Source of the DNA: Candidatus Nomurabacteria bacterium
GTDB lineage: Bacteria > Patescibacteriota > Minisyncoccia > Phycocordibacterales > PALSA-1337
Direction: 5' to 3'
Length of the DNA stretch: 5,751 nt
Assembly: GCA_943354625.1 (NCBI GenBank)
Contig: CALRCS010000048.1
Coordinates: forward strand, 1 to 5,751
Each line of letters starts with the position of its first letter. Positions within the stretch are counted from its first letter, which is position 1. A model generated the notes under the pieces. That model was not told the origin of the DNA, made no database searches, and saw nothing but the letters and a program-made list of their open reading frames with translations. Both the position numbers and the translations under genes were made by a program. Of this stretch, positions 1 to 5,276 are shown in pieces.

Positions 1-506
1 GATAATGCATTTAGAATCTCTTCTGGAAGATCTAGAATACGCATGGTATTTGAAACATACTCACGACTCTTACCCACTTTTTCAGCAATCTGAATATGCT
101 TCATACCGAATTCGTCATTTAATCTCTTGAAAGCTCTGGCACGATCAACTGAATTTATATCCTCACGTTGTAGATTTTCTATAATTGCCAATTCTAACTT
201 GACCTTATCGTCTTGCTCGCCTGTACGAATAAGGGCAGGTACTTGTTGGAGTCCAGCTATCTTTGAAGCGCGTAAACGTCGCTCACCAGCGATGAGCTCA
301 TATTCAACACCGAGTCCTCCATCTGGCTTCTCATACTCCTTACGAGTGACTGTGAGGGGTTGTAGGATACCATACATGCGAATAGACTCAGCAAGATCTT
401 TTAATCTTGCTTCATCAAAGTCCCTTCTTGGTTGAAAAGGGTTTGGTTTTATTTTTTCTATTTCAATCCAAAAAACTGAATCTCCAAAAAATTGTGATGA
501 TGCCAT
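1..506 (-). CDS. parB: ParB/Spo0J family chromosome-partitioning protein, 3' end cut by window edge
   Basis: DNA-binding CTPase-type partition protein that loads on centromere-like parS sites and works with ParA in chromosome segregation. About 168 N-terminal residues are visible, starting MASSQFFGDSVFW. Conserved ParB boxes appear in order: KPNPFQPRRDFD (residues 20-31), the nucleotide-binding GERRLRAS (74-81), and ENLQRED (110-116). A helix-turn-helix region follows, around 136-160 (QIAEKVGKSREYVSNTMRIL), and the frame is still open at base 1. The missing part would be the rest of the central DNA-binding domain and the C-terminal dimerisation domain. The ATG at 506-504 is the only in-frame start, because a stop codon lies four codons upstream. 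There is no Shine-Dalgarno; a TAAAAT box sits 6 nt before the ATG. The ParB family call is secure; whether it is the chromosomal ParB or a plasmid/regulatory paralogue cannot be told without parA or parS in view. Confidence 0.95.
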   Translation of the reverse strand, partial: MASSQFFGDSVFWIEIEKIKPNPFQPRRDFDEARLKDLAESIRMYGILQPLTVTRKEYEKPDGGLGVEYELIAGERRLRASKIAGLQQVPALIRTGEQDDKVKLELAIIENLQREDINSVDRARAFKRLNDEFGMKHIQIAEKVGKSREYVSNTMRILDLPEEILNAL

Positions 507-581
507 GTATGTATTTTATCGCATAATTGATTTTCCCGCCAGATTTAGTAGACTGTAGGAGTGGTTAATTAGACAATAGAT

Positions 582-666
582 GCCGGAGTGGCGAAATGGT
601 TATACGCGCACGACTCAAAATCGTGTGGAGCAATCCGTGGAGGTTCGACTCCTCTCTCCGGCACCA
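582..666 (+). tRNA. tRNA-Leu (anticodon CAA)
   Basis: An 85-nt class II tRNA including an encoded CCA end. The acceptor strands GCCGGAG (582-588) and CTCCGGC pair fully, the discriminator base is A, and CCA is at 664-666. The D arm is GCG/CGC. The anticodon stem CACGA/TCGTG encloses the loop CTCAAAA, so the anticodon is CAA and the tRNA decodes UUG. A 13-nt variable arm with a GGA/TCC stem, diagnostic of Leu/Ser/Tyr, precedes a T arm with the loop TTCGACT. A36 followed by A37 makes it a plausible substrate for the MiaA encoded nearby. It lies divergent from parB, 75 bp from its start codon. Confidence 0.97.
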
Positions 667-710
667 AATAAAATATAAAAATCCTCCACCAACCGAAATA
701 GTTGATGGAG
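667..710 (-). terminator. Rho-independent terminator of the 93-aa gene
   Basis: Read on the minus strand, the stem CTCCATCAAC (710-701) pairs with GTTGGTGGAG (693-684) around a 7-nt loop. It has one G-U wobble and is followed by a T-rich tract (GATTTTTATATTTTATTT). On the plus strand the wobble becomes an A/C mismatch and no T tract follows, so the signal points to minus-strand transcripts ending 25 bp after the stop at 735. It abuts the 3' end of tRNA-Leu. Confidence 0.75.
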
Positions 711-734
711 TGTGTGGCGAAGGATTAATAGTAA

Positions 735-1016
735 TCATTTCCCGAAAAACATAACAGTCTGTGAAATCACACTCTCTGAGCGAGGCTGACAACTCAGTAA
801 TGGAGTAGTAGAGGTTCGACGATTTGGTGAGAACATCATGCGAGATGAATGTTCATGAATCTGATCTACATGACCCTTCAAGAGAATACCCAGTCTTGGA
901 AGATCTACAGGAAAATCTTCCGGCGGTAGGGCTAGGACGTTTTGCAATGAAGCAATAGTCTCCTCAAGCCTGCTTTTTACAAGTGCTTGTTCTGGCGAGA
1001 ACGCATTTTGTAACAT
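735..1016 (-). CDS. hypothetical protein, 93 aa
   Basis: I do not recognise this family. The protein begins MLQNAFSPEQALVKSRLEE. It has a probably helical N-terminal half (residues 8-30 and 40-57, the latter LPRLGILLKGHVDQIHEHS) and a polar, Ser/Thr/Arg-rich tail (65-90) that looks disordered. It has no signal peptide, no membrane segment and one cysteine. Support for a real gene is contextual: the stop is TGA and a minus-strand hairpin terminator follows 25 bp later. The ATG is preceded by TATAAC (1030-1025) at 8 nt, which would fit a leaderless promoter, and no other gene covers this stretch. It is divergent from miaA with a 58-bp gap. The base composition is richer in G+C than that of miaA. 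I am fairly sure it is coding, but its function is unknown. Confidence 0.65.
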   Translation of the reverse strand: MLQNAFSPEQALVKSRLEETIASLQNVLALPPEDFPVDLPRLGILLKGHVDQIHEHSSRMMFSPNRRTSTTPLLSCQPRSESVISQTVMFFGK

Positions 1017-1074
1017 AAACAGTAGTTATAGGTTGCGGTTGTGTGCTGACCTTCTTTATTGTACAGTAAAACTC

Positions 1075-1914
1075 ATGAAGACTAAAATAAAAGTGTTGAT
1101 AATTGCTGGACCTACAGCTGTAGGTAAAAGCGATTATGCCGTAGAATACGCTATCAAACACAATGGCGAGGTTATTTCTGCTGATTCTAGGCAGGTATAT
1201 AAAGGACTTGATATAGGTACTGGAAAGATTACTGTGGAAGAAATGAAAGGTATTCCACATAATTTACTTGATGTTGCCAATCCCAAAAACCAATTCAATG
1301 TAGAGAAATATAGAGTCCTTGCACAAAAGGCTATTTTGGATATCTCATCTCGTGGGAAACTTCCTATTATTTGTGGTGGCACAGGCTTTTATATTGATGC
1401 AGTTATTAACAATACTGTTTATCCCAATGTTCCGCACAACATTGTACTAAGAAAAAAATTAAATAAAATAAATGCTAGTGAACTTTTAATTATATTAAAT
1501 AAACTCGACTCAAAATTTGCTAAATCCTTAAATAACTCTGAACAATACAATACCCAACGTCTTATCCGCTCAATAGAAATAGCTACTGCACTTGGAAAAG
1601 TTCCCAAAGTTAAAAATTTAGAATCACCATATGAAGTAAAATGGATAATTTTAGAGGCACTACCGGAGAAACTTCGAGAGCGAATTGACATTAGACTAAT
1701 CAAAAGATTGAAAAATGGAATGATAGAAGAAGTAGAAAATCTCCACAAACATGGTCTATCATGGAAAAAAATGGAGGAGCTGGGACTTGAATATCGTTAC
1801 ATTTCACGATATCTTCGTGGACTCATCACAAAAGAAGAAATGATCACACAACTAAAATACGAAATCTGGCATTATGCAAAGAGGCAGATATTGTGGTTTA
1901 AAAAGTATAAATAA
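1075..1914 (+). CDS. miaA: tRNA dimethylallyltransferase MiaA
   Basis: Transfers a dimethylallyl group from DMAPP to N6 of A37 in tRNAs reading codons that begin with U, the first step of i6A/ms2i6A formation; it is cytoplasmic. The product is 279 aa. The P-loop GPTAVGKS is at residues 12-19, and DSRQVYKGLDIGTGK is at 37-51 with the conserved Asp37. GIPHNLLDV is at 59-67, GGTGFY at 101-106 with the conserved Thr103, and the NTQRLIRSIEI motif at 159-169. LGLEYRYISRYLRG and the terminal KRQILWFKKYK match the family C-terminal region. The frame is open to a TTG at 1033, but the family N-terminus fits the ATG at 1075. There is no SD; TACAGT sits 7 nt upstream of the ATG. The protein ends right after the KRQxxWF motif, somewhat short of the usual 300 or more residues. 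Its TAA stop lies inside a 28-bp direct repeat shared with the tRNA-Trp 3' flank. Confidence 0.97.
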   Translation: MKTKIKVLIIAGPTAVGKSDYAVEYAIKHNGEVISADSRQVYKGLDIGTGKITVEEMKGIPHNLLDVANPKNQFNVEKYRVLAQKAILDISSRGKLPIICGGTGFYIDAVINNTVYPNVPHNIVLRKKLNKINASELLIILNKLDSKFAKSLNNSEQYNTQRLIRSIEIATALGKVPKVKNLESPYEVKWIILEALPEKLRERIDIRLIKRLKNGMIEEVENLHKHGLSWKKMEELGLEYRYISRYLRGLITKEEMITQLKYEIWHYAKRQILWFKKYK

Positions 1915-1934
1915 TTGGCGGGCGATCAAGGAAT
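1907..1934. repeat. distal copy of tRNA-Trp 3'-end direct repeat (att-like)
   Basis: This 28-bp block matches 2728-2755 in the same orientation with one mismatch (A at 1928 versus G at 2749). The part 1916-1934 corresponds to the last 19 nt of tRNA-Trp including CCA. The part 1907-1915 matches the bases just beyond the tRNA 3' end and contains the end of miaA with its TAA stop. Identity stops at both edges (1906 T/G, 1935 T/C). It is a displaced tRNA 3' fragment, as expected opposite an integration into a tRNA gene. It fills the 19-bp gap between the convergent miaA and nucleotidyltransferase genes. Confidence 0.9.
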
Positions 1935-2719
1935 TATGATATTAGTTCTTTCCAAAACTTAATAGCCTTATTCTTTGTCTCTGTATCGCTTACATTCAAA
2001 ATCATAGGTAAAATCTTATCTGTAGACCAAAATGAATAGTTTCCATAAAAAACTCTTGAAACCATTTTTGAATACATTGCGAATCTCTCTTTGATATTAT
2101 TAGCATTAAAATATGAAACTGTAAGATTATAAAAATCTACATCATTTGTTTTAAGGTATTTCATCATCTTTTTCTCTCCTCTAAATGGAATATTTCTAAA
2201 CTCAAAGTAACCAAGAAATACATAATATACATCACGCGAAAGTTTTATCTCAAGCGACTCAAAATATTCTTTAATTCCAGATTCAAAATATCTTTTATTT
2301 GTTACGTATGCTGAGTTGATATTTAAATCAAACGACTCCATCTCAGAAATAGGTACATGTACCTTATTTAATACTTTATCAATATTTTTTTTAAAGGAAG
2401 AGATAATACCATTTCTATCAAATTCAACGTGGGAATCCATAACCCAATCAATCAATACAGCATCCATATTATTGGCCGGAATTTTATCCGTACTCTGATA
2501 TGATTTAAAAAGATTACTATCAAATACAAAAACATCCATCGGTTTACCATCTGTAATAACTAAAAACGAGTGTATCTTTAACGGATTGTCATTCAAAATA
2601 ATTGCCATATCTACATCACTTGATTTATGTGATTCCCCTGTACCATGTGAACCTGCAATAATTATTGCTTCAACATTTTCTTTTGATTTTAGATTATTTA
2701 TTATTTTAGACAATATCAT
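1934..2719 (-). CDS. nucleotidyltransferase-fold (Pol beta superfamily) protein
   Basis: A 261-aa protein with an N-terminal minimal nucleotidyltransferase domain (about residues 1-95). The GSHGTG glycine motif is at 23-28, the metal-binding pair S-D35-V-D37 is at 34-37, and a likely third carboxylate is D62 in PMDVFVF. The catalytic residues look intact. The remaining 165 or so residues are probably helical and rich in aromatic and lysine residues; I cannot place them in a named family. In length and layout it resembles aminoglycoside/lincosamide-type nucleotidyltransferases, but MNT/MenT-like toxin-antitoxin nucleotidyltransferases share the same core, so the substrate is undetermined. The ATG lies 17 nt beyond the tRNA-Trp CCA with no SD, so it may be read from the tRNA transcript, or from a TATCGT box 5 nt before the ATG. 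The stop begins exactly at the edge of the distal repeat. It is strongly AT-rich and was probably acquired by insertion. Confidence 0.8.
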   Translation of the reverse strand: MILSKIINNLKSKENVEAIIIAGSHGTGESHKSSDVDMAIILNDNPLKIHSFLVITDGKPMDVFVFDSNLFKSYQSTDKIPANNMDAVLIDWVMDSHVEFDRNGIISSFKKNIDKVLNKVHVPISEMESFDLNINSAYVTNKRYFESGIKEYFESLEIKLSRDVYYVFLGYFEFRNIPFRGEKKMMKYLKTNDVDFYNLTVSYFNANNIKERFAMYSKMVSRVFYGNYSFWSTDKILPMILNVSDTETKNKAIKFWKELIS

Positions 2720-2727
2720 AATATACG

Positions 2728-2755
2728 ATAAATAATTGGCGGGCGATCGAGGAAT
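2728..2755. repeat. proximal copy of tRNA-Trp 3'-end direct repeat (att-like)
   Basis: This is the partner of 1907-1934. Bases 2737-2755 are the 3'-terminal 19 nt of the intact tRNA-Trp, and 2728-2736 are its immediate downstream flank. The single difference from the distal copy (2749) lies in the T stem, where this copy has the Watson-Crick C64 and the distal one would give a G-U wobble. The tRNA is thus functional with this copy, as when an element restores the tRNA 3' end on integration. Confidence 0.9.
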
Positions 2756-2810
2756 CGAACCCCGGATTTCTCTTTTGGAGAGAGAAGTTATACCACTTAA
2801 CTAATCGCCC
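2737..2810 (-). tRNA. tRNA-Trp (anticodon CCA)
   Basis: A 74-nt tRNA with encoded CCA. The acceptor strands GGGCGAT and ATCGCCC pair perfectly. The D arm is GTTA/TAAC. The anticodon stem TCTCT/AGAGA encloses the loop CTCCAAA, giving anticodon CCA, and the T stem CGGGG/CCTCG has the loop TTCGATT. The discriminator base G is typical of bacterial tRNA-Trp. A36-A37 makes it a MiaA substrate candidate. It begins 6 bp after the stop of the HTH/endonuclease-like gene and ends 17 bp before the nucleotidyltransferase start, so all three may share a transcript. Its 3' end is duplicated at 1907-1934. Confidence 0.96.
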
Positions 2811-2816
2811 GTATAG

Positions 2817-3436
2817 CTAAATATAAAGCTTTATGAAGTTTTTAGCAAATGAAAGAATGATGCGAGCTAAGTGGGCGTCATAGTATGAAACCCTTACGCA
2901 GCCCCTGTAACCTTTTCGCGTATATTTATGATTACTTTGCTTGTGATAAACCTGGTTAAATTGATCGAGAGGTAAATCAATAGTTCTAGACCAAAAATCT
3001 AGTAATTCCTTTTTATTATGATAATCATGTAAATGTAAGGAAATTTTAAATCTCTTTCGATCAACTTTAAAGACTTTTTGTAACATAACCATAAAAGCTT
3101 TGATAAGTTTTGGATCAGAATTGGTAAAACAAATTCCATTATCATTTTTCATTCCCTCACACCAGTAAATCAGACAAAGAGCAATAAGATTAATGTTATT
3201 ATTTAAATCAATATTTTTAAGGAGTCTATCTGCTTCAGTATTTGCAAAGACTAATCTTTGTAACTTTCTTTTATGCAAAACAGTATGACCTTTCGCTCTA
3301 CTATCTCTAGCCTTTTCTTCAATTCTTTTAACAGCTTTTGTATCTAATACTACATCCTTAGTCCACAAAGAAGTAGTCTTTTTGACACTTTTAATTCAAA
3401 TGAAATCTCTCCTAGAGAGAATCCATTCTTTCTCAT
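2817..3436 (-). CDS. HTH plus LAGLIDADG-like (homing-endonuclease-like) protein, split by a -1 frameshift
   Basis: The main open frame (3368 to 2817) encodes 183 aa starting at a TTG with no SD. It carries motifs that I associate with an uncharacterised HTH/LAGLIDADG-like family: LIYWCEGMK (residues 66-74), FTNSDPKLI (81-89), an LHLHDYH segment (111-117), a DFW (124-126) and a basic KYTRKGYRG stretch. Its apparent N-terminus, MWTKDVVLD, is the end of an HTH. The rest of that HTH lies in another frame, from the ATG at 3436: MRKNGFSLGEISFELKVSK, continued by KTTSLWTKDVVLD after a -1 shift at the A5 run (3383-3379). The joined product would be about 206 aa. This may be a homopolymer deletion that made a pseudogene, a sequencing error, or slippage-dependent expression. 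It stops with TAG 6 bp before tRNA-Trp. The family name is by resemblance only; the frameshift itself is well supported. Confidence 0.7.
3379..3383 (-). other. A5 run where the HTH/endonuclease-like frame shifts by -1
   Basis: On the minus strand the upstream frame reads GTG TCA AAA AGA and the downstream frame needs AAA AAG ACT ACT. Slippage of the Lys codon by one base within the A run joins KVSK to KTTSLW and restores a continuous helix-turn-helix. The upstream frame otherwise drifts into an unrelated reading, and the downstream frame meets a TGA at 3398-3396. One missing A would explain it equally well. Confidence 0.65.
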
Positions 3437-3483
3437 ATTTATTGCTTTTTGTTTTTCTAATAATTTTATGTACGGTTAATCAT

Positions 3484-3518
3484 AACAAAAATATCCATTC
3501 GTTATGGATATTTTTGTT
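3484..3518. terminator. AT-rich perfect hairpin, probable terminator after rpmG
   Basis: A perfect 15-bp inverted repeat (AACAAAAATATCCAT and its complement) around a 5-nt loop. It lies 18 bp after the rpmG stop and 48 bp before the HTH gene ATG. The arms carry A and T runs at their outer ends, so it can end transcripts in either direction. It would separate rpmG from the HTH/tRNA-Trp unit. Confidence 0.7.
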
Positions 3519-3536
3519 TCAAATTATATGTCTTAA

Positions 3537-3692
3537 TTATTTCTTTGATTCCTTAAAAGTAACATGCTTTCTAAGCTTCTTACTAAACTTTTTAAGCTCT
3601 ATCTTCCGCTCTACTTTCTTCTTATTCTTGCGAGTCATATAAATCTCGCCTGTTTCCTTATTCTTTAATTGTATAAGTTGTATTTGTGACAT
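3537..3692 (-). CDS. rpmG: 50S ribosomal protein bL33
   Basis: A 51-aa basic protein that is a component of the large ribosomal subunit near the E site. It starts MSQIQLIQLKNKETGEIY and contains the family signatures: the G-x-x-Y-x-T-x-K-N-K core (ETGEIYMTRKNKK, residues 13-25), ELKKFSKKLRKHVTFKE (32-48) and a Lys-rich tail. It has the usual length of 50-55 aa. It lacks the two CxxC zinc motifs and so belongs to the Cys-free form. The ATG at 3692-3690 has no SD; a TATAGT box ends 7 nt before it with TTTACT 16 bp further up, suggesting a leaderless mRNA. A GC-rich terminator isolates it from the secreted-protein operon, and an AT-rich hairpin follows its stop. Confidence 0.93.
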   Translation of the reverse strand: MSQIQLIQLKNKETGEIYMTRKNKKKVERKIELKKFSKKLRKHVTFKESKK

Positions 3693-3699
3693 AGAGACT

Positions 3700-3727
3700 A
3701 CTATAGCCTATTTTATAAAAAAGTAAA
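3700..3727 (-). promoter_or_regulatory. candidate rpmG promoter
   Basis: TATAGT (3705-3700) with TTTACT (3727-3722) 16 bp upstream, giving 5/6 and 4/6 matches to the sigma70 consensus. Initiation would fall at or next to the rpmG ATG at 3692. The -35 overlaps the T tract of the preceding terminator. Confidence 0.45.
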
Positions 3728-3755
3728 GCGCCGACTACAGTTAAGTAGCCGGCGC
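3712..3755 (-). terminator. strong Rho-independent terminator of the secreted-protein operon
   Basis: On the minus strand the 11-bp stem GCGCCGGCTAC / GTAGTCGGCGC (one G-U) encloses the loop TTAACT (3744-3739). It is followed directly by TTTACTTTTTTAT. It lies 24 bp after the TAA of the 374-aa gene. On the other strand the G-U pair is an A/C mismatch and the T tract is missing, so it acts on minus-strand transcripts. Confidence 0.88.
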
Positions 3756-3779
3756 GATTTAGTGGTTGATTCGAGCTAA

Positions 3780-4904
3780 TTATTTAAGCTCGGGTCCAAC
3801 TGAACCCTTTCCGTCTCTGGGGCCGGTATAAAGCATACCGGGTTTCCCGAAGTTGCTAAATTTGCACCACAGGCGGTAATCCCCAATTTGGGAAAAACTT
3901 ATCGTCGAGATCCCCGTTTGACCTACCGGAATCTCCCCAATAGCCGAGGTGCCGTCTGCCCTAGTAATAAATACTGCGGTTGGCTTCTCTATGTACGTGC
4001 CCCCTCCCTCTTGGACAAGACCACCCGCATCTAGAATCAACCGTTGTCCCGACGTGGTGACCCTTACGAGAATAGTGGGAAGTGTCCACGGCTCCACGAA
4101 CTTCAATGCGAGATCCATCGATGGTGAACGGTCAACAATGTGATGACCGTCTATGACATAACTCGCTTTGTCGCCCACCACGTTAGGAGTATTTTGCTTT
4201 GGGTTAGCGAGCCAAAAGGTCGCTATATATCCATCTGTAGAAAACTTAACAGACAGCATCCCGTTCGTAGCTCCTGTGAGCCATTCCTGAAAGAGAGGTT
4301 GACCGTTGTTTACTGAGAGATTGATCCTGTCTACCGTCCGACCGTCTTCACCAAATATCAATACCTCAGCTGATTCTACTCCCCATAATGGAAGTGGGAT
4401 ATGTTGCATCCACAACCGATACTGAGGGCTACTACCATTTGCAATATCTACGCCCTTGTATTGGGCATACCCGTAAAAGACCATGACATTGTTAGTGCCA
4501 TAAAGCCATATATTTCCAGTTACCACATCTTCGGGATTGATGAGACTGTATACAATCTCTGTTTCAAACAGTTTATCCAGCACGTCCTCCGCGCTAGTCC
4601 CAGTTGCTTCCACGTATGAACGATCTGTCACCATTGTCGTCGCCGACACCGCCCTAAAACCACGCACAACTTGACCGAGAGCGCAGTTTCGAAGAATATC
4701 GCGTGAAGCGACCATAGGCAACGTTATTACGGGATGTGCCACCGTGGCACCCCCTGCGGTTGTTCCATCGTCATTGCTCACGACCGGAATCGCTTGTGTC
4801 GGTACAGGATTCTGTACCACAATAGGACCGGCGTCCTGTGCTGTTGCGGTGACTGCGATGAGACTCCCAAGAGCCAGCATCAAAACCGTCATTTTCTTTT
4901 TCAT
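3780..4904 (-). CDS. secreted protein of unknown function, 374 aa
   Basis: I do not recognise the family. A Sec signal peptide is clear: MKKKM, a hydrophobic core at residues 7-19, and an A-T-A cleavage site before Q23. Residues 23-60 are a Pro/Thr/Ala-rich linker. The rest, about 65-374, alternates short hydrophobic and polar runs with many Gly, Asn and aromatic residues, as in a beta-rich extracellular domain. Only two cysteines are present in the mature chain, C74 (RNCALG) and C347 (RLWCKF), so one disulfide could join the two ends. There is no lipobox, sortase motif or C-terminal membrane anchor, so it is probably released or held by a partner. The start is preceded by the purine-rich GGGAAAGAAAAGA, a possible SD. 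It lies 43 bp after the 86-aa secreted gene and ends at a strong terminator. The DNA is clearly GC-richer than in the middle of the window. Confidence 0.85.
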   Translation of the reverse strand: MKKKMTVLMLALGSLIAVTATAQDAGPIVVQNPVPTQAIPVVSNDDGTTAGGATVAHPVITLPMVASRDILRNCALGQVVRGFRAVSATTMVTDRSYVEATGTSAEDVLDKLFETEIVYSLINPEDVVTGNIWLYGTNNVMVFYGYAQYKGVDIANGSSPQYRLWMQHIPLPLWGVESAEVLIFGEDGRTVDRINLSVNNGQPLFQEWLTGATNGMLSVKFSTDGYIATFWLANPKQNTPNVVGDKASYVIDGHHIVDRSPSMDLALKFVEPWTLPTILVRVTTSGQRLILDAGGLVQEGGGTYIEKPTAVFITRADGTSAIGEIPVGQTGISTISFSQIGDYRLWCKFSNFGKPGMLYTGPRDGKGSVGPELK

Positions 4905-4947
4905 TCTTTTCTTTCCCTTTTTTTGTTTTCCGTTTTTTCAACCGAAA

Positions 4948-5208
4948 TTATTTAAGATAAGGATTCACAGGGGGCACTGGCCCCTTGCTGTCCTTCGAAG
5001 ATGACATGACAGAAAAAGTCCCGCCCTTGTCATGAACAACCAATGGCTTTGGCGCACTGGTGATTTCTACCACCTGTGCCAGAGTCTGAACCGAAGCGTC
5101 GTTTGTTGCGACTTCCTCGGCAATTGATTGAGACGTTTTCGATCCCGTCGATATCGCCAGCCCTATGGCTAGTAATAGCAACATTCCTAAACCAAATATT
5201 TTTTTCAT
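4948..5208 (-). CDS. small exported or membrane-anchored protein, 86 aa
   Basis: The family is not recognised. MKKIFGLGM is followed by a hydrophobic stretch (residues 5-21, LGMLLLLAIGLAIS) that is either a signal peptide or an N-terminal anchor; no clean AxA cleavage site is seen before SIAEEVA. The remaining 60 or so residues are polar and lack cysteine, ending in a Pro-rich tail (GPVPPVNPYLK). It is first in a probable operon with the 374-aa secreted protein, whose ATG is 43 bp downstream, and both are exported, so a joint role in the envelope or outside the cell is likely. Upstream are a TTGACA promoter and a hairpin in the leader. The SD is weak (GGAC about 10 nt before the ATG). Confidence 0.75.
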   Translation of the reverse strand: MKKIFGLGMLLLLAIGLAISTGSKTSQSIAEEVATNDASVQTLAQVVEITSAPKPLVVHDKGGTFSVMSSSKDSKGPVPPVNPYLK

Positions 5209-5226
5209 ATTTTCAATGTCCGATTT

Positions 5227-5244
5227 GGAAGCATGATAGCTTCC
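5227..5244. repeat. leader inverted repeat before the 86-aa gene
   Basis: GGAAGC and GCTTCC, a perfect 6-bp inverted repeat with a 6-nt spacer, ends 18 nt before the ATG at 5208. In RNA it would form a small hairpin just above the ribosome-binding region. It could also be a protein-binding site. It is short enough to arise by chance. Confidence 0.35.
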
Positions 5245-5276
5245 GGTTGTTTATTACGTTTTCTGCACTGCCAAAT

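Larger units (their letters stand above)
1907..2755. mobile_element. putative single-gene insertion in the tRNA-Trp 3' end
   Basis: Two direct copies of the tRNA 3' end, 821 bp apart, bound a segment holding just one gene, the nucleotidyltransferase. The intact tRNA is at one edge and the orphan 3' fragment is on the downstream side of the tRNA, which is the classic layout left by integrase-mediated insertion into a tRNA. No integrase, transposase or terminal inverted repeat is visible inside. It could therefore be a satellite mobilised in trans, a decayed remnant of a larger island, or a cassette captured by recombination between tRNA ends. Local duplication is the alternative. The repeats are read directly from the sequence; the mechanism is inferred. 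Confidence 0.6.

Noticed and set aside
127..435. Plus-strand ORF of 102 aa
   Set aside because: Antisense to parB, whose conserved motifs fix the coding strand.
735..737. Possible UGA recoding (as in some CPR groups)
   Set aside because: The only terminal TGA is followed by a terminator, no real gene has an internal TGA, and tRNA-Trp has the CCA anticodon that reads UGG.
565..792. Minus-strand ORF of 75 aa across the tRNA-Leu
   Set aside because: It is the antisense reading of tRNA-Leu plus the hairpin terminator; the RREESNLHG stretch is a typical tRNA shadow.
1033..1074. TTG-initiated 14-residue extension of MiaA
   Set aside because: The family N-terminus fits the ATG at 1075, and the extension covers the candidate promoter between divergent genes.
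3382..3642. Plus-strand ORF of 86 aa with hydrophobic sequence
   Set aside because: Antisense to rpmG and to the HTH gene start; its hydrophobicity comes from reading Lys codons backwards.
3780..4974. Similar C-terminal ends of the two secreted proteins (...GPELK and ...NPYLK)
   Set aside because: Only a few residues match, which is not enough for a shared sorting signal.
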